A stretch of 64,000 nt of DNA from Arthrobacter crystallopoietes (GCF_017603825.1 NZ_CP072014.1:3038001-3102000), one strand, 5' to 3'; counted from the stretch's first letter, positions 8,924-17,982 are shown. Notes: generated from the letters alone by a model not told the origin. Numbers and translations are program-made.

Positions 8924-9994
8924 TTATCCGCCCAGCTCGTTCCGGATAGCCGCGGCGAAAGCATCGATATCTTCCTCCGTGGTATCGAAAGAACACATCC
9001 AACGGACCTCGCCGCGGGACTCGTCCCAGTCGTAGAACCGGAATTGCTGCCGCAGCCGGTCTGCCGCTCCAGGGGGCAGGGCAGCGAAAACGGCGTTGGC
9101 CTGGGTCGGCTGGGTAGGCGTCACACCGTCAATGCCCTCCACTGCGGAACGGAGCCGCGCAGCCATGGCGTTGGCATGCGCTGCAGAGCGCAGCCACAGG
9201 TCGCCGTCGAGCAGGGCCAGGAACTGGGCGGAGATGAAGCGCATCTTGGAGGCGAGCTGCATGTTCATCTTCCGCAGATACGTCATGCCGTGGGATGCCT
9301 CGGGGTTCAGGACCACCACGCATTCACCGAAGAGCAGCCCGTTCTTGGTGCCGCCGAAGGAGAGGATGTCGACGCCGGCGTCGGTGGTAAAGGTGCGCAG
9401 ATCCGTTCCCAGTGCGGCGGCGGCATTCGCCAACCGCGCCCCGTCCATGTGCACCTTCATGCCGTGGCCGTGGGCATGCTCGGCGATGGCCCGGATTTCG
9501 TCAACGGAATACAGCGTGCCCAGTTCAGTGCTTTGGGTGATCGATACGGCCAGCGGCTGCGCCCGGTGCTCGTCGCCCCAGCCCCAGGCCTCCCTGTCGA
9601 TCAGTTCCGGTGTGAGCTTTCCGTCGTCAGTAGGCACGGGGAGCAGCTTAATGCCGCCCACGCGTTCCGGCGCGCCGTTTTCGTCCACGTTGATGTGCGC
9701 GGTCGAGGCGCAGACCACGGCGCCCCAGCGCGGCAGCAGTGACTGCAAGCTGAGGACATTGGCGCCGGTGCCGTTGAAAACCGGAAAGACCTGGGCCTGC
9801 TCGCCGAAGTGGGAGGCCATCACTTCCTGCAGCCTGGCCGTGTAGCCGTCATCGCCATACGCAACCTGATGTCCGCCGTTGGCGTGCGAGAGCGCGGTGA
9901 GCACTTCCGGGTGGACTCCCGAGTAGTTATCCGACGCGAAGCCGCGCACGGACTGGTCGTGCAGGGAAGCGGACAGCAGCGAGGAGTCATTCAC
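8924..9994 (-). CDS. ltaE: Low-specificity L-threonine aldolase
   Basis: A 356-residue fold-type I PLP enzyme that splits L-threonine or allo-threonine into glycine and acetaldehyde. The N-terminus F-A-S-D-N-Y-S-G-V-H-P and G-D-D-G-Y-T match the family, the H-M-D-G-A-R-L segment carries the PLP-pairing Asp, and the Schiff-base Lys lies in L-S-F-G-G-T-K-N-G. The GTG at 9994 follows AAGGA; the nearby ATG at 9990 is out of frame. It lies 48 bases after the SDR/DUF6421 pair on the same strand, which suggests one operon and a role in beta-hydroxy amino acid metabolism tied to those proteins. Confidence 0.88.
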   Translation of the reverse strand: MNDSSLLSASLHDQSVRGFASDNYSGVHPEVLTALSHANGGHQVAYGDDGYTARLQEVMASHFGEQAQVFPVFNGTGANVLSLQSLLPRWGAVVCASTAHINVDENGAPERVGGIKLLPVPTDDGKLTPELIDREAWGWGDEHRAQPLAVSITQSTELGTLYSVDEIRAIAEHAHGHGMKVHMDGARLANAAAALGTDLRTFTTDAGVDILSFGGTKNGLLFGECVVVLNPEASHGMTYLRKMNMQLASKMRFISAQFLALLDGDLWLRSAAHANAMAARLRSAVEGIDGVTPTQPTQANAVFAALPPGAADRLRQQFRFYDWDESRGEVRWMCSFDTTEEDIDAFAAAIRNELGG

Positions 9995-10042
9995 AGTAGA
10001 TATATTCCTTTTCCAGTGGGAGGAAGTTGCAGTCGGCGGTGT

Positions 10043-10804
10043 TTAGACTAGCGGGATCCGCCGGCCGTTGATTTCGGCCGCCGGCCTGCCGAACAAATTC
10101 TTCACTGCCGTGGCCAGGTCCGCAACGTCGGTGAAACCGGTGAACGGCTTTTCCGGGTTCGCAGCGCGCATCCGGTCATCCACCAGCGCTTTAATGACAA
10201 GCACGACGGCGGCCGAATGCTCAGCTTCGGCTGTCTCCTTCGCACCGGGGCCGGCTGCCCGGTCGCGGCGGAACCCGTCGGCCACGGAAAACATCCAGCT
10301 TTCGGCGGCGGCCTTGGCTGCGGCGTAGTTGGCGCCGCCGGCGGTGGGGGAGCCCACTGCGGTGGCGGAGACGATGACCGCCCTGCCGTGGGACGACGCA
10401 ATCAGGTCGTCATAGAACGCGCGCGTGGTGTTGCGCAGGGTGGTGACCAGGTTCCGGTGCAGGAAATCCCAGTCCTCATCGGTCTGGCCGGCAATACCCT
10501 TGCCGCCGCGCCAGCCGCCCACCAAATGGACCAAGCCGTCGAGGCTGCCGACCTCGGCGGCAACCCGGGCTGCCAAGTCCCGGACGGCCCCCGCGTCGGC
10601 GAGGTCACAGGCAAAGGTGAGTACGCCGTCGTCGTTCGCATAGGCGCTTTGCAGATGTTCGGGATTGCTGCCGACGGCGATCACCTGCGCGCCGGATGCC
10701 CGCAGGGCTGCGGAAACGGCCTGCCCCGAGGCGCCGGACGCGCCAGCCACCAGGATGCGCAGCCCGGACGGCATGCCGGAACCTGTGCTGGGGAGTTCGC
10801 TCAT
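10043..10804 (-). CDS. Short-chain dehydrogenase/reductase in the DUF6421 operon
   Basis: A 253-residue NAD(P)-dependent oxidoreductase. The dinucleotide-binding glycine motif G-A-S-G-A-S-G-Q-A sits near residues 21-29 after a short N-terminal extension, the H-L-V-G-G segment corresponds to the structural N-A-G region, and the catalytic set is S-A-T-A-V-G followed by Y-A-A-A-K. Its ATG overlaps the stop of the DUF6421 gene by 4 bases, so translation is coupled. The substrate is unknown; the neighbouring threonine aldolase suggests a small hydroxy or aldehyde metabolite, which is inference only. Confidence 0.82.
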   Translation of the reverse strand: MSELPSTGSGMPSGLRILVAGASGASGQAVSAALRASGAQVIAVGSNPEHLQSAYANDDGVLTFACDLADAGAVRDLAARVAAEVGSLDGLVHLVGGWRGGKGIAGQTDEDWDFLHRNLVTTLRNTTRAFYDDLIASSHGRAVIVSATAVGSPTAGGANYAAAKAAAESWMFSVADGFRRDRAAGPGAKETAEAEHSAAVVLVIKALVDDRMRAANPEKPFTGFTDVADLATAVKNLFGRPAAEINGRRIPLV

Positions 10805-12180
10805 GCCGCGGCGCCCGTAATGCCGGAGGTCGATTCGATCACGGATTTCATCTTACGGTTCAGCGCCTCGTAGAACATGGACAGCGGGAATTCATCGTCC
10901 AGGACCTGGTCCGTCAGTTCGCGGGGCAGCCCGGACAGCGGCAGGGCGTCCGGACCCTTGGCCCAGACTGAAGCCGGGTGCGGCGTCAGCGTCTTGGTGA
11001 GCATGTCGTAAGCGGCCAGCCAGTGCGCCGTCTTGGGGCGGTCGATCGAACGCCAATAAAGCTCCTCGATCTGCTGTCCCAGCGCGACGACGACGTCCGC
11101 CACGTTGTCCCAGTCGATGCTCAGCTTGCCGTCGGTCCAGTGCAGCACGTGGTGCTGGTGCAGCCAGGCGAAGAGCAGCTGGCCGCCGAGGCCATCGTAG
11201 TTGCGGACCCGGTTGCCGGTGATCGCGAAGCGGAAGATACGGTCGAAGATGACGGCGTACTGGACCAGGCGGGCGTGGCGGCGGATGTCCTCCGACGCGT
11301 GCCGGTCATTCTGCAACCGCACCGACTCCCGGAAGGCGGTCAGATCGCAGCGCAGTTCCTCCAGCGAATACAGGAAGTACGGCATGCGCTGTTTGATCAT
11401 GAATGGATCGAACGGCAGATCCCCGCGCATGTGCGTCCGGTCGTGGATCAGATCCCACATCACAAAAGTTTCTTCGGCCAGCCGCTGGTCCGCAAGCAGA
11501 TCGGCAGCTTCCTCGGGGAGCTGGAGCGACGTGATATCCGCAGCGGCGCCGACGACCTTGCGGAAGCGGGCTGCCTCACGGTCCGCGAAGATGGCGCCCC
11601 ACGTGAATGCCGGGGTCTCCCGCACTGCCACCGTTTCCGGAAACAGGACGGCCGAATTGGTGTCGTAGCCGGCCGTGAAATCCAGGAAGCGGATGGGCAC
11701 GAAGAGCTTGTTGGAGTAGTCGCCCGCCTCGAGGTCCGCGATGAAGTCCGGCCAGAGGACCTCGAGGAGTACCGCCTCCACCAGCCGGTCGGAGCTGCCG
11801 TTCTGGGTGTACATGGGGAAGACCACCAGATGGACCAGCCCGTTGCTGCGCTGCTGCTGCGGCTGGAACGCCAGCAGCGAATCCAGGAAGTCCGGGACGC
11901 CGAAGCCGGCTGCGCACCAGCGGCGGAAGTCCTGCTGCAGCAGGCGCAGATATTCGCCGTCGTGGTTGAACATCGGCGCCAAGTCAGTGATGGCCGACAC
12001 GATGGTCCCGGTGTGCTCGGCTGCCTCGGCATGGTGCGCGGTATCCGGGATGGAACCGTCATGGACCTGCAGCGGACGGAGCCCGCTGGCAGCTGCCTTT
12101 AGCCGCAGCCAGGCCGGGTGCAGTTCGGGCCGCATGTCGGGTGACTGCATGGTGTCGGTGGCGCTGGTGGTGATGCTCAT
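10801..12180 (-). CDS. DUF6421 family protein, function unknown
   Basis: A 459-residue soluble protein recognised as the actinobacterial DUF6421 family. Segments of note are H-L-V-V-F-P-M-Y-T-Q-N near residue 117, D-F-T-A-G-Y-D-T-N-S, an H-D-R-T-H pair inside W-D-L-I-H-D-R-T-H-M-R-G followed about 30 residues later by E-E-L-R-C-D, and a W-L-H-Q-H-H-V-L-H-W stretch. The clustered His and acidic residues could bind a metal; this is a guess from pattern, not family knowledge. The frame is open 26 codons further up, but the ATG at 12180 has a good GGAAGGAAGG site 5 bases before it. It is the first gene of a likely operon with the SDR and threonine aldolase. Confidence 0.75.
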   Translation of the reverse strand: MSITTSATDTMQSPDMRPELHPAWLRLKAAASGLRPLQVHDGSIPDTAHHAEAAEHTGTIVSAITDLAPMFNHDGEYLRLLQQDFRRWCAAGFGVPDFLDSLLAFQPQQQRSNGLVHLVVFPMYTQNGSSDRLVEAVLLEVLWPDFIADLEAGDYSNKLFVPIRFLDFTAGYDTNSAVLFPETVAVRETPAFTWGAIFADREAARFRKVVGAAADITSLQLPEEAADLLADQRLAEETFVMWDLIHDRTHMRGDLPFDPFMIKQRMPYFLYSLEELRCDLTAFRESVRLQNDRHASEDIRRHARLVQYAVIFDRIFRFAITGNRVRNYDGLGGQLLFAWLHQHHVLHWTDGKLSIDWDNVADVVVALGQQIEELYWRSIDRPKTAHWLAAYDMLTKTLTPHPASVWAKGPDALPLSGLPRELTDQVLDDEFPLSMFYEALNRKMKSVIESTSGITGAAA

Positions 12181-12200
12181 GGATGCCTTCCTTCCGGCAG

Positions 12201-12219
12201 CGGTTCCGTAACGGAACCG
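12201..12219. repeat. Perfect inverted repeat in the DUF6421 leader
   Basis: CGGTTCCG, three bases, then CGGAACCG: an 8-3-8 perfect palindrome that ends 21 bases before the DUF6421 start codon. It could be an operator or an mRNA hairpin close to the ribosome site. Confidence 0.6.
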
Positions 12220-12336
12220 TTGGAGGTGGACTTCTTGCTGTTTCCAAGAGCGTAACAACCAAACAGTGTCACTAATGCCGAATCCCCCGACAGATTAGAA
12301 ACTGTTGTGCTCGTCGATGGGCGGCGGCAGGAATGA

Positions 12337-12366
12337 CGAAGCCCGGCTCATGCTGGCCGGGCTTCG
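12337..12366 (-). terminator. Hairpin terminator after msrB
   Basis: An 11-bp perfect stem (CGAAGCCCGGC with GCCGGGCTTCG) and an 8-base loop begins 21 bases past the msrB stop. There is no long T run on either side, which is common for terminators in this phylum. It may also shield the DUF6421 promoter region. Confidence 0.65.
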
Positions 12367-12386
12367 AATGGGAGGAGCTTGAGGAA

Positions 12387-12845
12387 CTAGGGAGCCTCGT
12401 CCTGCTTGGGCTCCAGCTTCAGGGAGACGGAGTTGATGCAGTAGCGCTGGTCGGTCGGCGTGCTGTAACCCTCACCCTCAAAAACATGGCCCAGATGGGA
12501 GTTGCAGTTCGCGCAGCGCACTTCGATTCTTTCCATCCCCAGCGCCGAGTCCCGCAGATAGCGGACCTTGCCCTCAGCCAGCGGAGCCCAGAAGGAGGGC
12601 CAGCCGCAGTGGGAATCGAATTTCTCCTGGCTGGTAAATAGCTCGTCCCCGCAGGCGCGGCAGCGGTAGACGCCGGCGGTGTGCGTGTCCCAGTACTCGC
12701 CGGTATAGGGGCGTTCCGTGCCGGCCTGCCGCAGCACCTGATATTCCTCGGGCGTCAGTTCGCGGCGCCATTCGTCCTCGGACTTAGCGACGGGAAACGT
12801 TTCTGGCCTGCTGTTCACTTCACTCATATCCTTTTCAACGCTCAC
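12387..12845 (-). CDS. msrB: Peptide-methionine (R)-S-oxide reductase MsrB
   Basis: A 152-residue thiol enzyme that reduces methionine-R-sulfoxide in oxidised proteins. The catalytic Cys136 sits in R-Y-C-I-N-S, a candidate recycling Cys80 in S-H-C-G-W-P-S-F, and two zinc-binding pairs are present (C62/C65 and C111/C114), the last followed by S-H-L-G-H-V-F. The GTG at 12845 is preferred over the ATG at 12827 because it forms a GTGA overlap with the stop of the upstream gene. Full length for the family. Its partner gene encodes an uncharacterised protein. Confidence 0.93.
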   Translation of the reverse strand: MSVEKDMSEVNSRPETFPVAKSEDEWRRELTPEEYQVLRQAGTERPYTGEYWDTHTAGVYRCRACGDELFTSQEKFDSHCGWPSFWAPLAEGKVRYLRDSALGMERIEVRCANCNSHLGHVFEGEGYSTPTDQRYCINSVSLKLEPKQDEAP

Positions 12846-13330
12846 GAGTCCCCAATGTATCCCGAACCGGAATACAGATGGAGCACGGGTATCCCGAGTT
12901 TGTCCTGGGCGCGGTTGGCCCAGTCGGTATGGAACGTATCGGCAACGGCATGCGGGGTGGTGATCACCACAGCGCGGTCAGCCGGATGGCGCTCGACGTA
13001 TTCCACGAGCGCCGAAACGCCGTCGTCGTCGACGATTTCCACCGTTCCCCGCAACCCCCTGCCCTGCAGCGCCTGGACGGAGAGGCGTTTGGCTTCCTCG
13101 GCTTCGGTTTTGGCCTCGTCGGGCGAGGGCTGGCCATGCAGCAGTTCGCGGAAGGCCTGGGCGACGTCGAGCAGACTCAGATTGTCCAGAAAATCCAGCA
13201 CCAGATTCCGTTTGGTGTCCTCGGGAATCAGCACGCTGAATTCAGTACCCTCGGTTGCCAGCAATTCCAGATTCCGAAGATCCGCATCATTGAGCGGCTC
13301 TTCGGTGAGTACTACAATCGTTTCGCTCAT
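12842..13330 (-). CDS. Conserved 162-residue protein of unknown function, coupled to msrB
   Basis: A soluble acidic protein without a recognised catalytic motif. The beta strand T-I-V-V-L-T-E at the start, the E-Y-V-E-R-H-P-A-D-R-A-V-V-I-T-T-P segment and the closing N-R-A-Q-D-K-L-G-I-P-V-L-H-L-Y resemble the Rossmann-like layout of universal stress proteins, but the nucleotide-binding glycine motif of that family is not seen. The central part (about residues 65-90) is charged and helical. The ATG at 13330 is the natural start; the open frame continues far upstream only as an antisense artefact of the hydrolase gene. It precedes msrB with a GTGA overlap. Confidence 0.6.
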   Translation of the reverse strand: MSETIVVLTEEPLNDADLRNLELLATEGTEFSVLIPEDTKRNLVLDFLDNLSLLDVAQAFRELLHGQPSPDEAKTEAEEAKRLSVQALQGRGLRGTVEIVDDDGVSALVEYVERHPADRAVVITTPHAVADTFHTDWANRAQDKLGIPVLHLYSGSGYIGDS

Positions 13331-13477
13331 GGCCCCAGCGTAACCAGCGGGCGCGCGGCAAACAATAACAGGCCTTCTGAGGGGCTTCTCCGCACCCACA
13401 GCCGCCTTCCGACTGCCTTCGGCGCCTGCACGGCAGGGCGTTACGCCGTCCGCGGCAGGGTGAGTAAGAATGGTGCC

Positions 13478-14773
13478 ATGGCTTTGTTCGACCGTCGGAA
13501 AACTATAATCTCCGCCGCCGCGCCACCGGCCGAGGAAATTCGGCGGCAGTTGCCGTGGATGCGCTGGATGGGCGTCGGCGCGATCGTCGGCGCAGGGCTT
13601 GGCTCGCTGCTGGCCGGAGCCACCTCCGGGCTCGCCTCGTATTTCGCCCGCCAGGTACTCACTCCGGTGCGCGAGCATGACCAGAACCTTGCGATCTACG
13701 CCGTGGTCGGCAGCAGCCAGCACCAAGAGGTCATTCTGCCGGCCACACCGGACACCACGGCGCCCGGCCTCTACAGCATTTATTTCGACGGCGGACGCGG
13801 CCAGGCGCGGATCGGCGCCATCACTTCCTACTCGCCGAAAGACGGAACAGTCCAGCGTACCGTGGAGCGCGTTTACAGCGGCGATCTGGCCGCGGCCCGC
13901 CGCGGTTGGTGGGGAGGCGCGGTCTACCCTGACCCCGCGGCCGCGGGACTGGCCAACGAGGAAGTCCGCATCGCGGTCGAGGGCGGCCAGGCGCCAGCGT
14001 GGCTGATCAGGGGAGAAGGGAACGCCGGGACCTGGGCCATCATGGTGCACGGCCGGGGCGCCACCCGGCAGGAAGGGCTTCGTGCCGCCCGCACCGCCCG
14101 CGGACTGGGGATGACCTCGCTGCTCATTTCCTATCGGAACGACGGCGAAGCCCCCGCCGCGCCGGACGGGCGCTATGGCCTCGGGTTGACGGAGTGGCAG
14201 GACGTCGAAGCCGCGATGACCTATGCCCTGGAACACGGGGCCGAGGAGATTGTGCTGTTCGGCTGGTCCATGGGCGGCGCCATAAGCTTGCAGGCGGCGG
14301 ACCAGTCCGTGCACCGCAACCGGATCAAGGCACTGGTACTGGACGGTCCGGTGATCAACTGGATCGACGTGCTGGCATACCAGGCCAGGCTGAACCGGAT
14401 CCCCGAGGCCGTGGGCCGTTTTTCGCAATGGCTCATTTCGAACCGAGCGGGCAGGTTGCTGACCGGGCTCGCGGCTCCGCTCGATCTAAAGAAGATGAAC
14501 TGGGTAGCCCGGTACGATCAGCTCTGCGTGCCGACGCTGATCCTGCATAGCCAGGACGACGAATTCGTGCCCTACGGGCCGTCCGCCGAACTCGCGGACA
14601 AGAATCCGCGGTTGGTGACTTTCGAGCCGTTCTCCGGTGCCAGCCACACGAAGGAATGGAACGTCGACCCCGAGCGCTGGGAGCGGGTGGTCACCAGTTG
14701 GCTGACCCACGTGCTCAGCGCCCCTGTTCCCGGGGTCAAAGGGCCGGGTATGAACGGCGTACAGCCGGACTGA
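13478..14773 (+). CDS. Membrane-anchored alpha/beta hydrolase
   Basis: A 431-residue protein with one N-terminal membrane helix (about residues 27-55, glycine/alanine rich) and an exported or cytoplasmic hydrolase domain. The serine nucleophile lies in G-W-S-M-G-G, the acid in H-S-Q-D-D-E-F-V-P, and the histidine in G-A-S-H-T-K-E-W, giving a full catalytic triad. The oxyanion region is M-V-H-G-R-G-A-T. Substrate is unknown. The ATG at 13478 is chosen; a GTG 18 bases upstream is a possible alternative. It is divergent from the msrB pair and its stop directly abuts the stop of the convergent YbaK gene. Confidence 0.8.
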   Translation: MALFDRRKTIISAAAPPAEEIRRQLPWMRWMGVGAIVGAGLGSLLAGATSGLASYFARQVLTPVREHDQNLAIYAVVGSSQHQEVILPATPDTTAPGLYSIYFDGGRGQARIGAITSYSPKDGTVQRTVERVYSGDLAAARRGWWGGAVYPDPAAAGLANEEVRIAVEGGQAPAWLIRGEGNAGTWAIMVHGRGATRQEGLRAARTARGLGMTSLLISYRNDGEAPAAPDGRYGLGLTEWQDVEAAMTYALEHGAEEIVLFGWSMGGAISLQAADQSVHRNRIKALVLDGPVINWIDVLAYQARLNRIPEAVGRFSQWLISNRAGRLLTGLAAPLDLKKMNWVARYDQLCVPTLILHSQDDEFVPYGPSAELADKNPRLVTFEPFSGASHTKEWNVDPERWERVVTSWLTHVLSAPVPGVKGPGMNGVQPD

Positions 14774-15265
14774 TCAGCCCGTACCAATGGCTGCCAGCCG
14801 CGCGCCGGTCAGGCGGATCAGGTCCTGTGCGGCTAATTCGATGTCCAGTCCGCGGCGGCCGCCGGAAACCAGGATCGTGGGATAGTCCACCGCGCTGGAA
14901 TCAAGGACTGTCGGGCTGGACTGCCGCTGGCCCAGCGGGGAGATGCCGCCGAGCACGTAGCCGGTGCGGCGCTGGGCAGCCAGCGGATCTGCCAGCACGG
15001 ACTTCTTCGCTCCCAAGGCGGCTGCGAAGAATTTAAGATTGAGGTTTCCGGAGACTGGCACCACGGCCACAGCAAGGTTGGCGTCTGCCATCACCATGAG
15101 GGTCTTGAAAATCCTTTCCGGGGGAAGACCGAGCTCGCGTGCTGCCTCAAGCCCGAAGTCGGTCGCAGCCGGATCATGGACGTACTTGTGCAGGGTGTGC
15201 GGAACCCCCGCCTGCTGCAGCAGCAGTGTGGCGGGGGTTCCGGTCGACGCGGTGCGCTTTGCCAA
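14774..15265 (-). CDS. ybaK: YbaK/EbsC-type aminoacyl-tRNA deacylase
   Basis: A 163-residue editing-domain protein that in E. coli hydrolyses Cys-tRNA(Pro). Family marks are the T-L-H-K-Y-V-H-D-P start, the G-L-E-A-A-R-E-L-G-L helix, F-K-T-L-M-V, the A-L-G-A-K-K-S-V-L segment with the key Lys, and T-G-Y-V-L-G-G-I-S-P-L-G. The start is a TTG at 15265, the only in-frame option that keeps the conserved N-terminus; no strong ribosome site precedes it. It follows sufE on the same strand by 18 bases. Confidence 0.85.
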   Translation of the reverse strand: MAKRTASTGTPATLLLQQAGVPHTLHKYVHDPAATDFGLEAARELGLPPERIFKTLMVMADANLAVAVVPVSGNLNLKFFAAALGAKKSVLADPLAAQRRTGYVLGGISPLGQRQSSPTVLDSSAVDYPTILVSGGRRGLDIELAAQDLIRLTGARLAAIGTG

Positions 15266-15283
15266 CGGCGGATTTCGGCGCGG

Positions 15284-15739
15284 TCAGACGGCTGCGCGGG
15301 CGTCCGTAATCTGGCGCTTGATCCGGGCGAGCATGGCAGACATGCCACGCAACCGCAGCGGCGTAATGGCACGGGTCAAACCGAGCTGTTCCGGCACGTC
15401 GTCCGGTACGGCAAGAATCTCCGCAGCCGGCAGGCCGTTGAGCCCTTCATGCAGAACGCCGGCAAAACCACGTGTGGTCGGGGCTTCCGGAGGTGCCGAG
15501 AAGTAGATCTCCACCGGTTCGCCCGGGCCGTCGCCGATCTCCAAGGTCAGGAACAGCGGGGACTGGCACTCGACAACCTGTTCCAGCAGGTCCGGCTGGC
15601 CGGCAAGGTGCTCCGGTAGGTCCGGAAGTGATCGGGAGAATTCCAGCAGCAACTGCAACCGCTCAGGCTCCTCCATCGATTGAAAGTCATCGATGATTTC
15701 TGCCAGCGGTGCGGGGATGTTTTGTGCGCTCACAGTCAC
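15284..15739 (-). CDS. sufE: SufE family sulfur acceptor protein
   Basis: A 151-residue SufE-like protein, which takes persulfide sulfur on a cysteine and passes it to Fe-S cluster assembly. The acceptor is Cys58 in V-V-E-C-Q-S-P, and L-P-A-A-E-I-L and G-M-S-A-M-L-A-R-I are typical of the family. The next gene upstream is a thiosulfate sulfurtransferase 24 bases away, a common pairing in Actinobacteria. The GTG at 15739 is listed; a second GTG at 15733 is better placed relative to an AGGTGA motif and may be the true start. Confidence 0.88.
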   Translation of the reverse strand: MTVSAQNIPAPLAEIIDDFQSMEEPERLQLLLEFSRSLPDLPEHLAGQPDLLEQVVECQSPLFLTLEIGDGPGEPVEIYFSAPPEAPTTRGFAGVLHEGLNGLPAAEILAVPDDVPEQLGLTRAITPLRLRGMSAMLARIKRQITDARAAV

Positions 15740-15763
15740 CTATTCTACTCGTGCGCGCTGCTC

Positions 15764-16669
15764 TCAACGCCGGGTGGCGGGTACTTCGCCGGGTTCGGCT
15801 CCCTTGACAATCGGCACGCGGACCGCGTTGCCCCACTCGGTCCAGGAACCGTCATAGTTGCGGACATTCTCGAAGCCGAGCAGGTGTTTCAGGACAAACC
15901 AGGTGTGGCTTGAACGTTCACCGATGCGGCAGTAGGCAATTACTTCATCGCCGTCATTCAATCCGGCCTCGCCCTTGTAGATAGCTTCCAGCTCTTCGCG
16001 GTCCCGGAACGTTCCGTCAGCCGCGGCGGCACGGGCCCAGGGCACGGAGGCCGCGCTGGGAATATGGCCACCGCGCAGCGTTCCCTCTTCGGGATAAGCG
16101 GGCATTGTGGTGCGTTCGCCGGAGTATTCTTCGGCCGAGCGGACATCAATCAAGGGCTTGCCGAAGTGCTCGAAGACATCGGGCAGGAATGCGCGGATGA
16201 CCTCATCGCGGCGTTCGACGACGGGATATTCCACCTTTGCAGGCTTCGGCGTCTCGGTAGTGAGCTCCCGCCCCTCGGCAATCCACTTGTCGCGCCCGCC
16301 GTCCAGCAGGCGCACATCCTCGTGGCCGAAGAGCGTGAACACCCAGAGTGCGTAGGCAGCCCACCAGTTGCTCTTGTCTCCGTAAATCACCACGGTGGTA
16401 TCGCGGGTAATGCCCTTGGAGCCGAGCAGCGCAGCGAACGTTTCGCCGTCGATGTAGTCGCGGGTCAGCGCGTCATTCAAATCCGTATGCCAGTCGATTT
16501 TTACTGCACCCGGAATATGGCCGGTCTCGTAGAGGAGGATGTCCTCGTCCGACTCGACGACAACCAGGGAATCCGCGTCCAGGTTGGCCGCCAGCCAATC
16601 GGTGGAAACGAGCCGTTCCGGGTGGGCGTAGGCGGCGAATTTCTCGTTCTGTTCTGCGGCAACAGGCAT
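15764..16669 (-). CDS. sseA: Thiosulfate/3-mercaptopyruvate sulfurtransferase
   Basis: A 301-residue two-rhodanese-domain enzyme that moves sulfane sulfur to a thiol acceptor. The inactive first domain contains Y-E-T-G-H-I-P-G-A and L-L-D-G-G-R-D-K-W; the second has I-D-V-R-S-A-E-E-Y and the active loop C-R-I-G-E-R with Cys247, whose composition is typical of thiosulfate-type enzymes. The ATG at 16669 has GGAAAGG seven bases upstream; longer readings into the divergent gene's leader are not supported. With sufE and ybaK it forms a likely operon. A TTATGG/TAGGCT patch near 16710-16722 could hold its promoter. Confidence 0.9.
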   Translation of the reverse strand: MPVAAEQNEKFAAYAHPERLVSTDWLAANLDADSLVVVESDEDILLYETGHIPGAVKIDWHTDLNDALTRDYIDGETFAALLGSKGITRDTTVVIYGDKSNWWAAYALWVFTLFGHEDVRLLDGGRDKWIAEGRELTTETPKPAKVEYPVVERRDEVIRAFLPDVFEHFGKPLIDVRSAEEYSGERTTMPAYPEEGTLRGGHIPSAASVPWARAAAADGTFRDREELEAIYKGEAGLNDGDEVIAYCRIGERSSHTWFVLKHLLGFENVRNYDGSWTEWGNAVRVPIVKGAEPGEVPATRR

Positions 16670-16914
16670 AGCAAAACCTTTCCATGCGTCAGGGGTGGTC
16701 TCTGCCCAGCCTAACCATAAGCGCGAGGAAACGATCTGCGCGCCGGTCATCATCCGCCACAATGCGCGGAGTCCGTTGCGGCAGGGCTGCATCCACCTGT
16801 TTTTCCGGCAGTGGTCTCGGTCACGAATCTGCCGCGGCGTCGTCGGTAGCGTATCGTTTTTCTGGCGGCAATTCACCGCCACGCAGATTTTCAGGAAGGC
16901 TACGGTCGGTAAAC

Positions 16915-17952
16915 GTGCCCCAGATTGAACAGCTTTCGCGCCGGACCCCCAAGGTGTCGGTCGACGATTTGTTGGAGGGATTCCATCCTTCGCCGCGCTT
17001 CGGCGAAGTCTCCTTCGACAGTTACCGTCCCGACCCGTCCCAGCCCTCGCAGTCCGCCGCCGTCAAAGCGTTGCGGGATTTCGCCGCCGAGGTGGACCAC
17101 CGGGAACCCAAGGGACTGAAGAAACTTTTTGCCGCCAAGAAGCAGGCCGGCAAAGCAGGTATCTACCTCGACGGCGGCTTCGGTGTGGGAAAAACCCACC
17201 TGCTGGCTTCCCTCTGGCACGCGGTTGAGGGTCCAAAGGCCTTCGGCACTTTCGTCGAATATACAAATCTGGTGGGGGCGCTGTCCTTCCGCAAAACGCT
17301 GGATGCGCTAAGCAGCTACCGCTTGGTTTGTATCGATGAATTCGAACTCGACGACCCGGGGGACACCGTGCTGATGTCCCGGTTGATGCGCGAGCTGGCT
17401 GACGCCGGTGTGAAGCTTGCAGCTACCTCCAACACGTTGCCCGGTTCTCTCGGCGAGGGACGCTTTGCCGCCGTCGATTTCCAGCGCGAAATCCAGGTCC
17501 TGGCAGACCAGTTCAACGTACTCCGTATCGACGGCGAAGACTACCGTCATCGAGGACTGCCGGCTGCTCCGGATCCTTTAACTGATCTTGAACTCAAACG
17601 GCGGGTCTACAGCGATTTCGATGGCCAGGTGGTCGCGGCCGATGAATTCTCGGATCTGGTCAGTCATCTCGAAGGCGTGCATCCGAGCCGCTACCGGCAG
17701 TTCATCGACGGTATCGATGCGGTGGCGTGGCATAACGTCGCGACGATCACCGAGCAATCTGTAGCCCTGCGCTTCGTTGTGCTGGCGGACCGGCTTTATG
17801 ACAAGGACGTGCCCATTATTGCCAGCGGCCGCCCGTTCGATGAGCTTTTCACCCCTGAGATGATGTCCGGCGGCTACATGAAGAAGTACCACCGGGCTGT
17901 TTCCAGACTGACAGCCCTGGCACGTGAAGGGTTGACTGGCGAGGAGTCCTGA
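16915..17952 (+). CDS. zapE: AFG1/ZapE-like P-loop ATPase
   Basis: A 345-residue ATPase of the AFG1 family; E. coli ZapE acts on the division ring and mitochondrial relatives on protein quality control. The Walker A motif G-G-F-G-V-G-K-T spans residues 87-94 and Walker B is V-C-I-D-E-F near 140. Other family marks are [17 protein letters not shown], and the C-terminal [11 protein letters not shown]. The GTG at 16915 gives the expected length; the open frame runs 77 codons further up without conserved sequence. It is divergent from sseA and closed by a strong terminator. Confidence 0.85.
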   Translation: MPQIEQLSRRTPKVSVDDLLEGFHPSPRFGEVSFDSYRPDPSQPSQSAAVKALRDFAAEVDHREPKGLKKLFAAKKQAGKAGIYLDGGFGVGKTHLLASLWHAVEGPKAFGTFVEYTNLVGALSFRKTLDALSSYRLVCIDEFELDDPGDTVLMSRLMRELADAGVKLAATSNTLPGSLGEGRFAAVDFQREIQVLADQFNVLRIDGEDYRHRGLPAAPDPLTDLELKRRVYSDFDGQVVAADEFSDLVSHLEGVHPSRYRQFIDGIDAVAWHNVATITEQSVALRFVVLADRLYDKDVPIIASGRPFDELFTPEMMSGGYMKKYHRAVSRLTALAREGLTGEES

Positions 17953-17982
17953 GCTCTCCCGACGCTCCGGCCCACACAGCAC

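Noticed and set aside
12878-13477. N-terminal extension of the membrane-anchored hydrolase frame
   Set aside because: It is antisense to the conserved gene coupled to msrB; a membrane helix right after the ATG at 13478 marks the true start.
13331-14428. N-terminal extension of the 162-residue protein's frame
   Set aside because: The extra residues run antisense to the alpha/beta hydrolase and have no conserved character; the natural ATG is at 13330.
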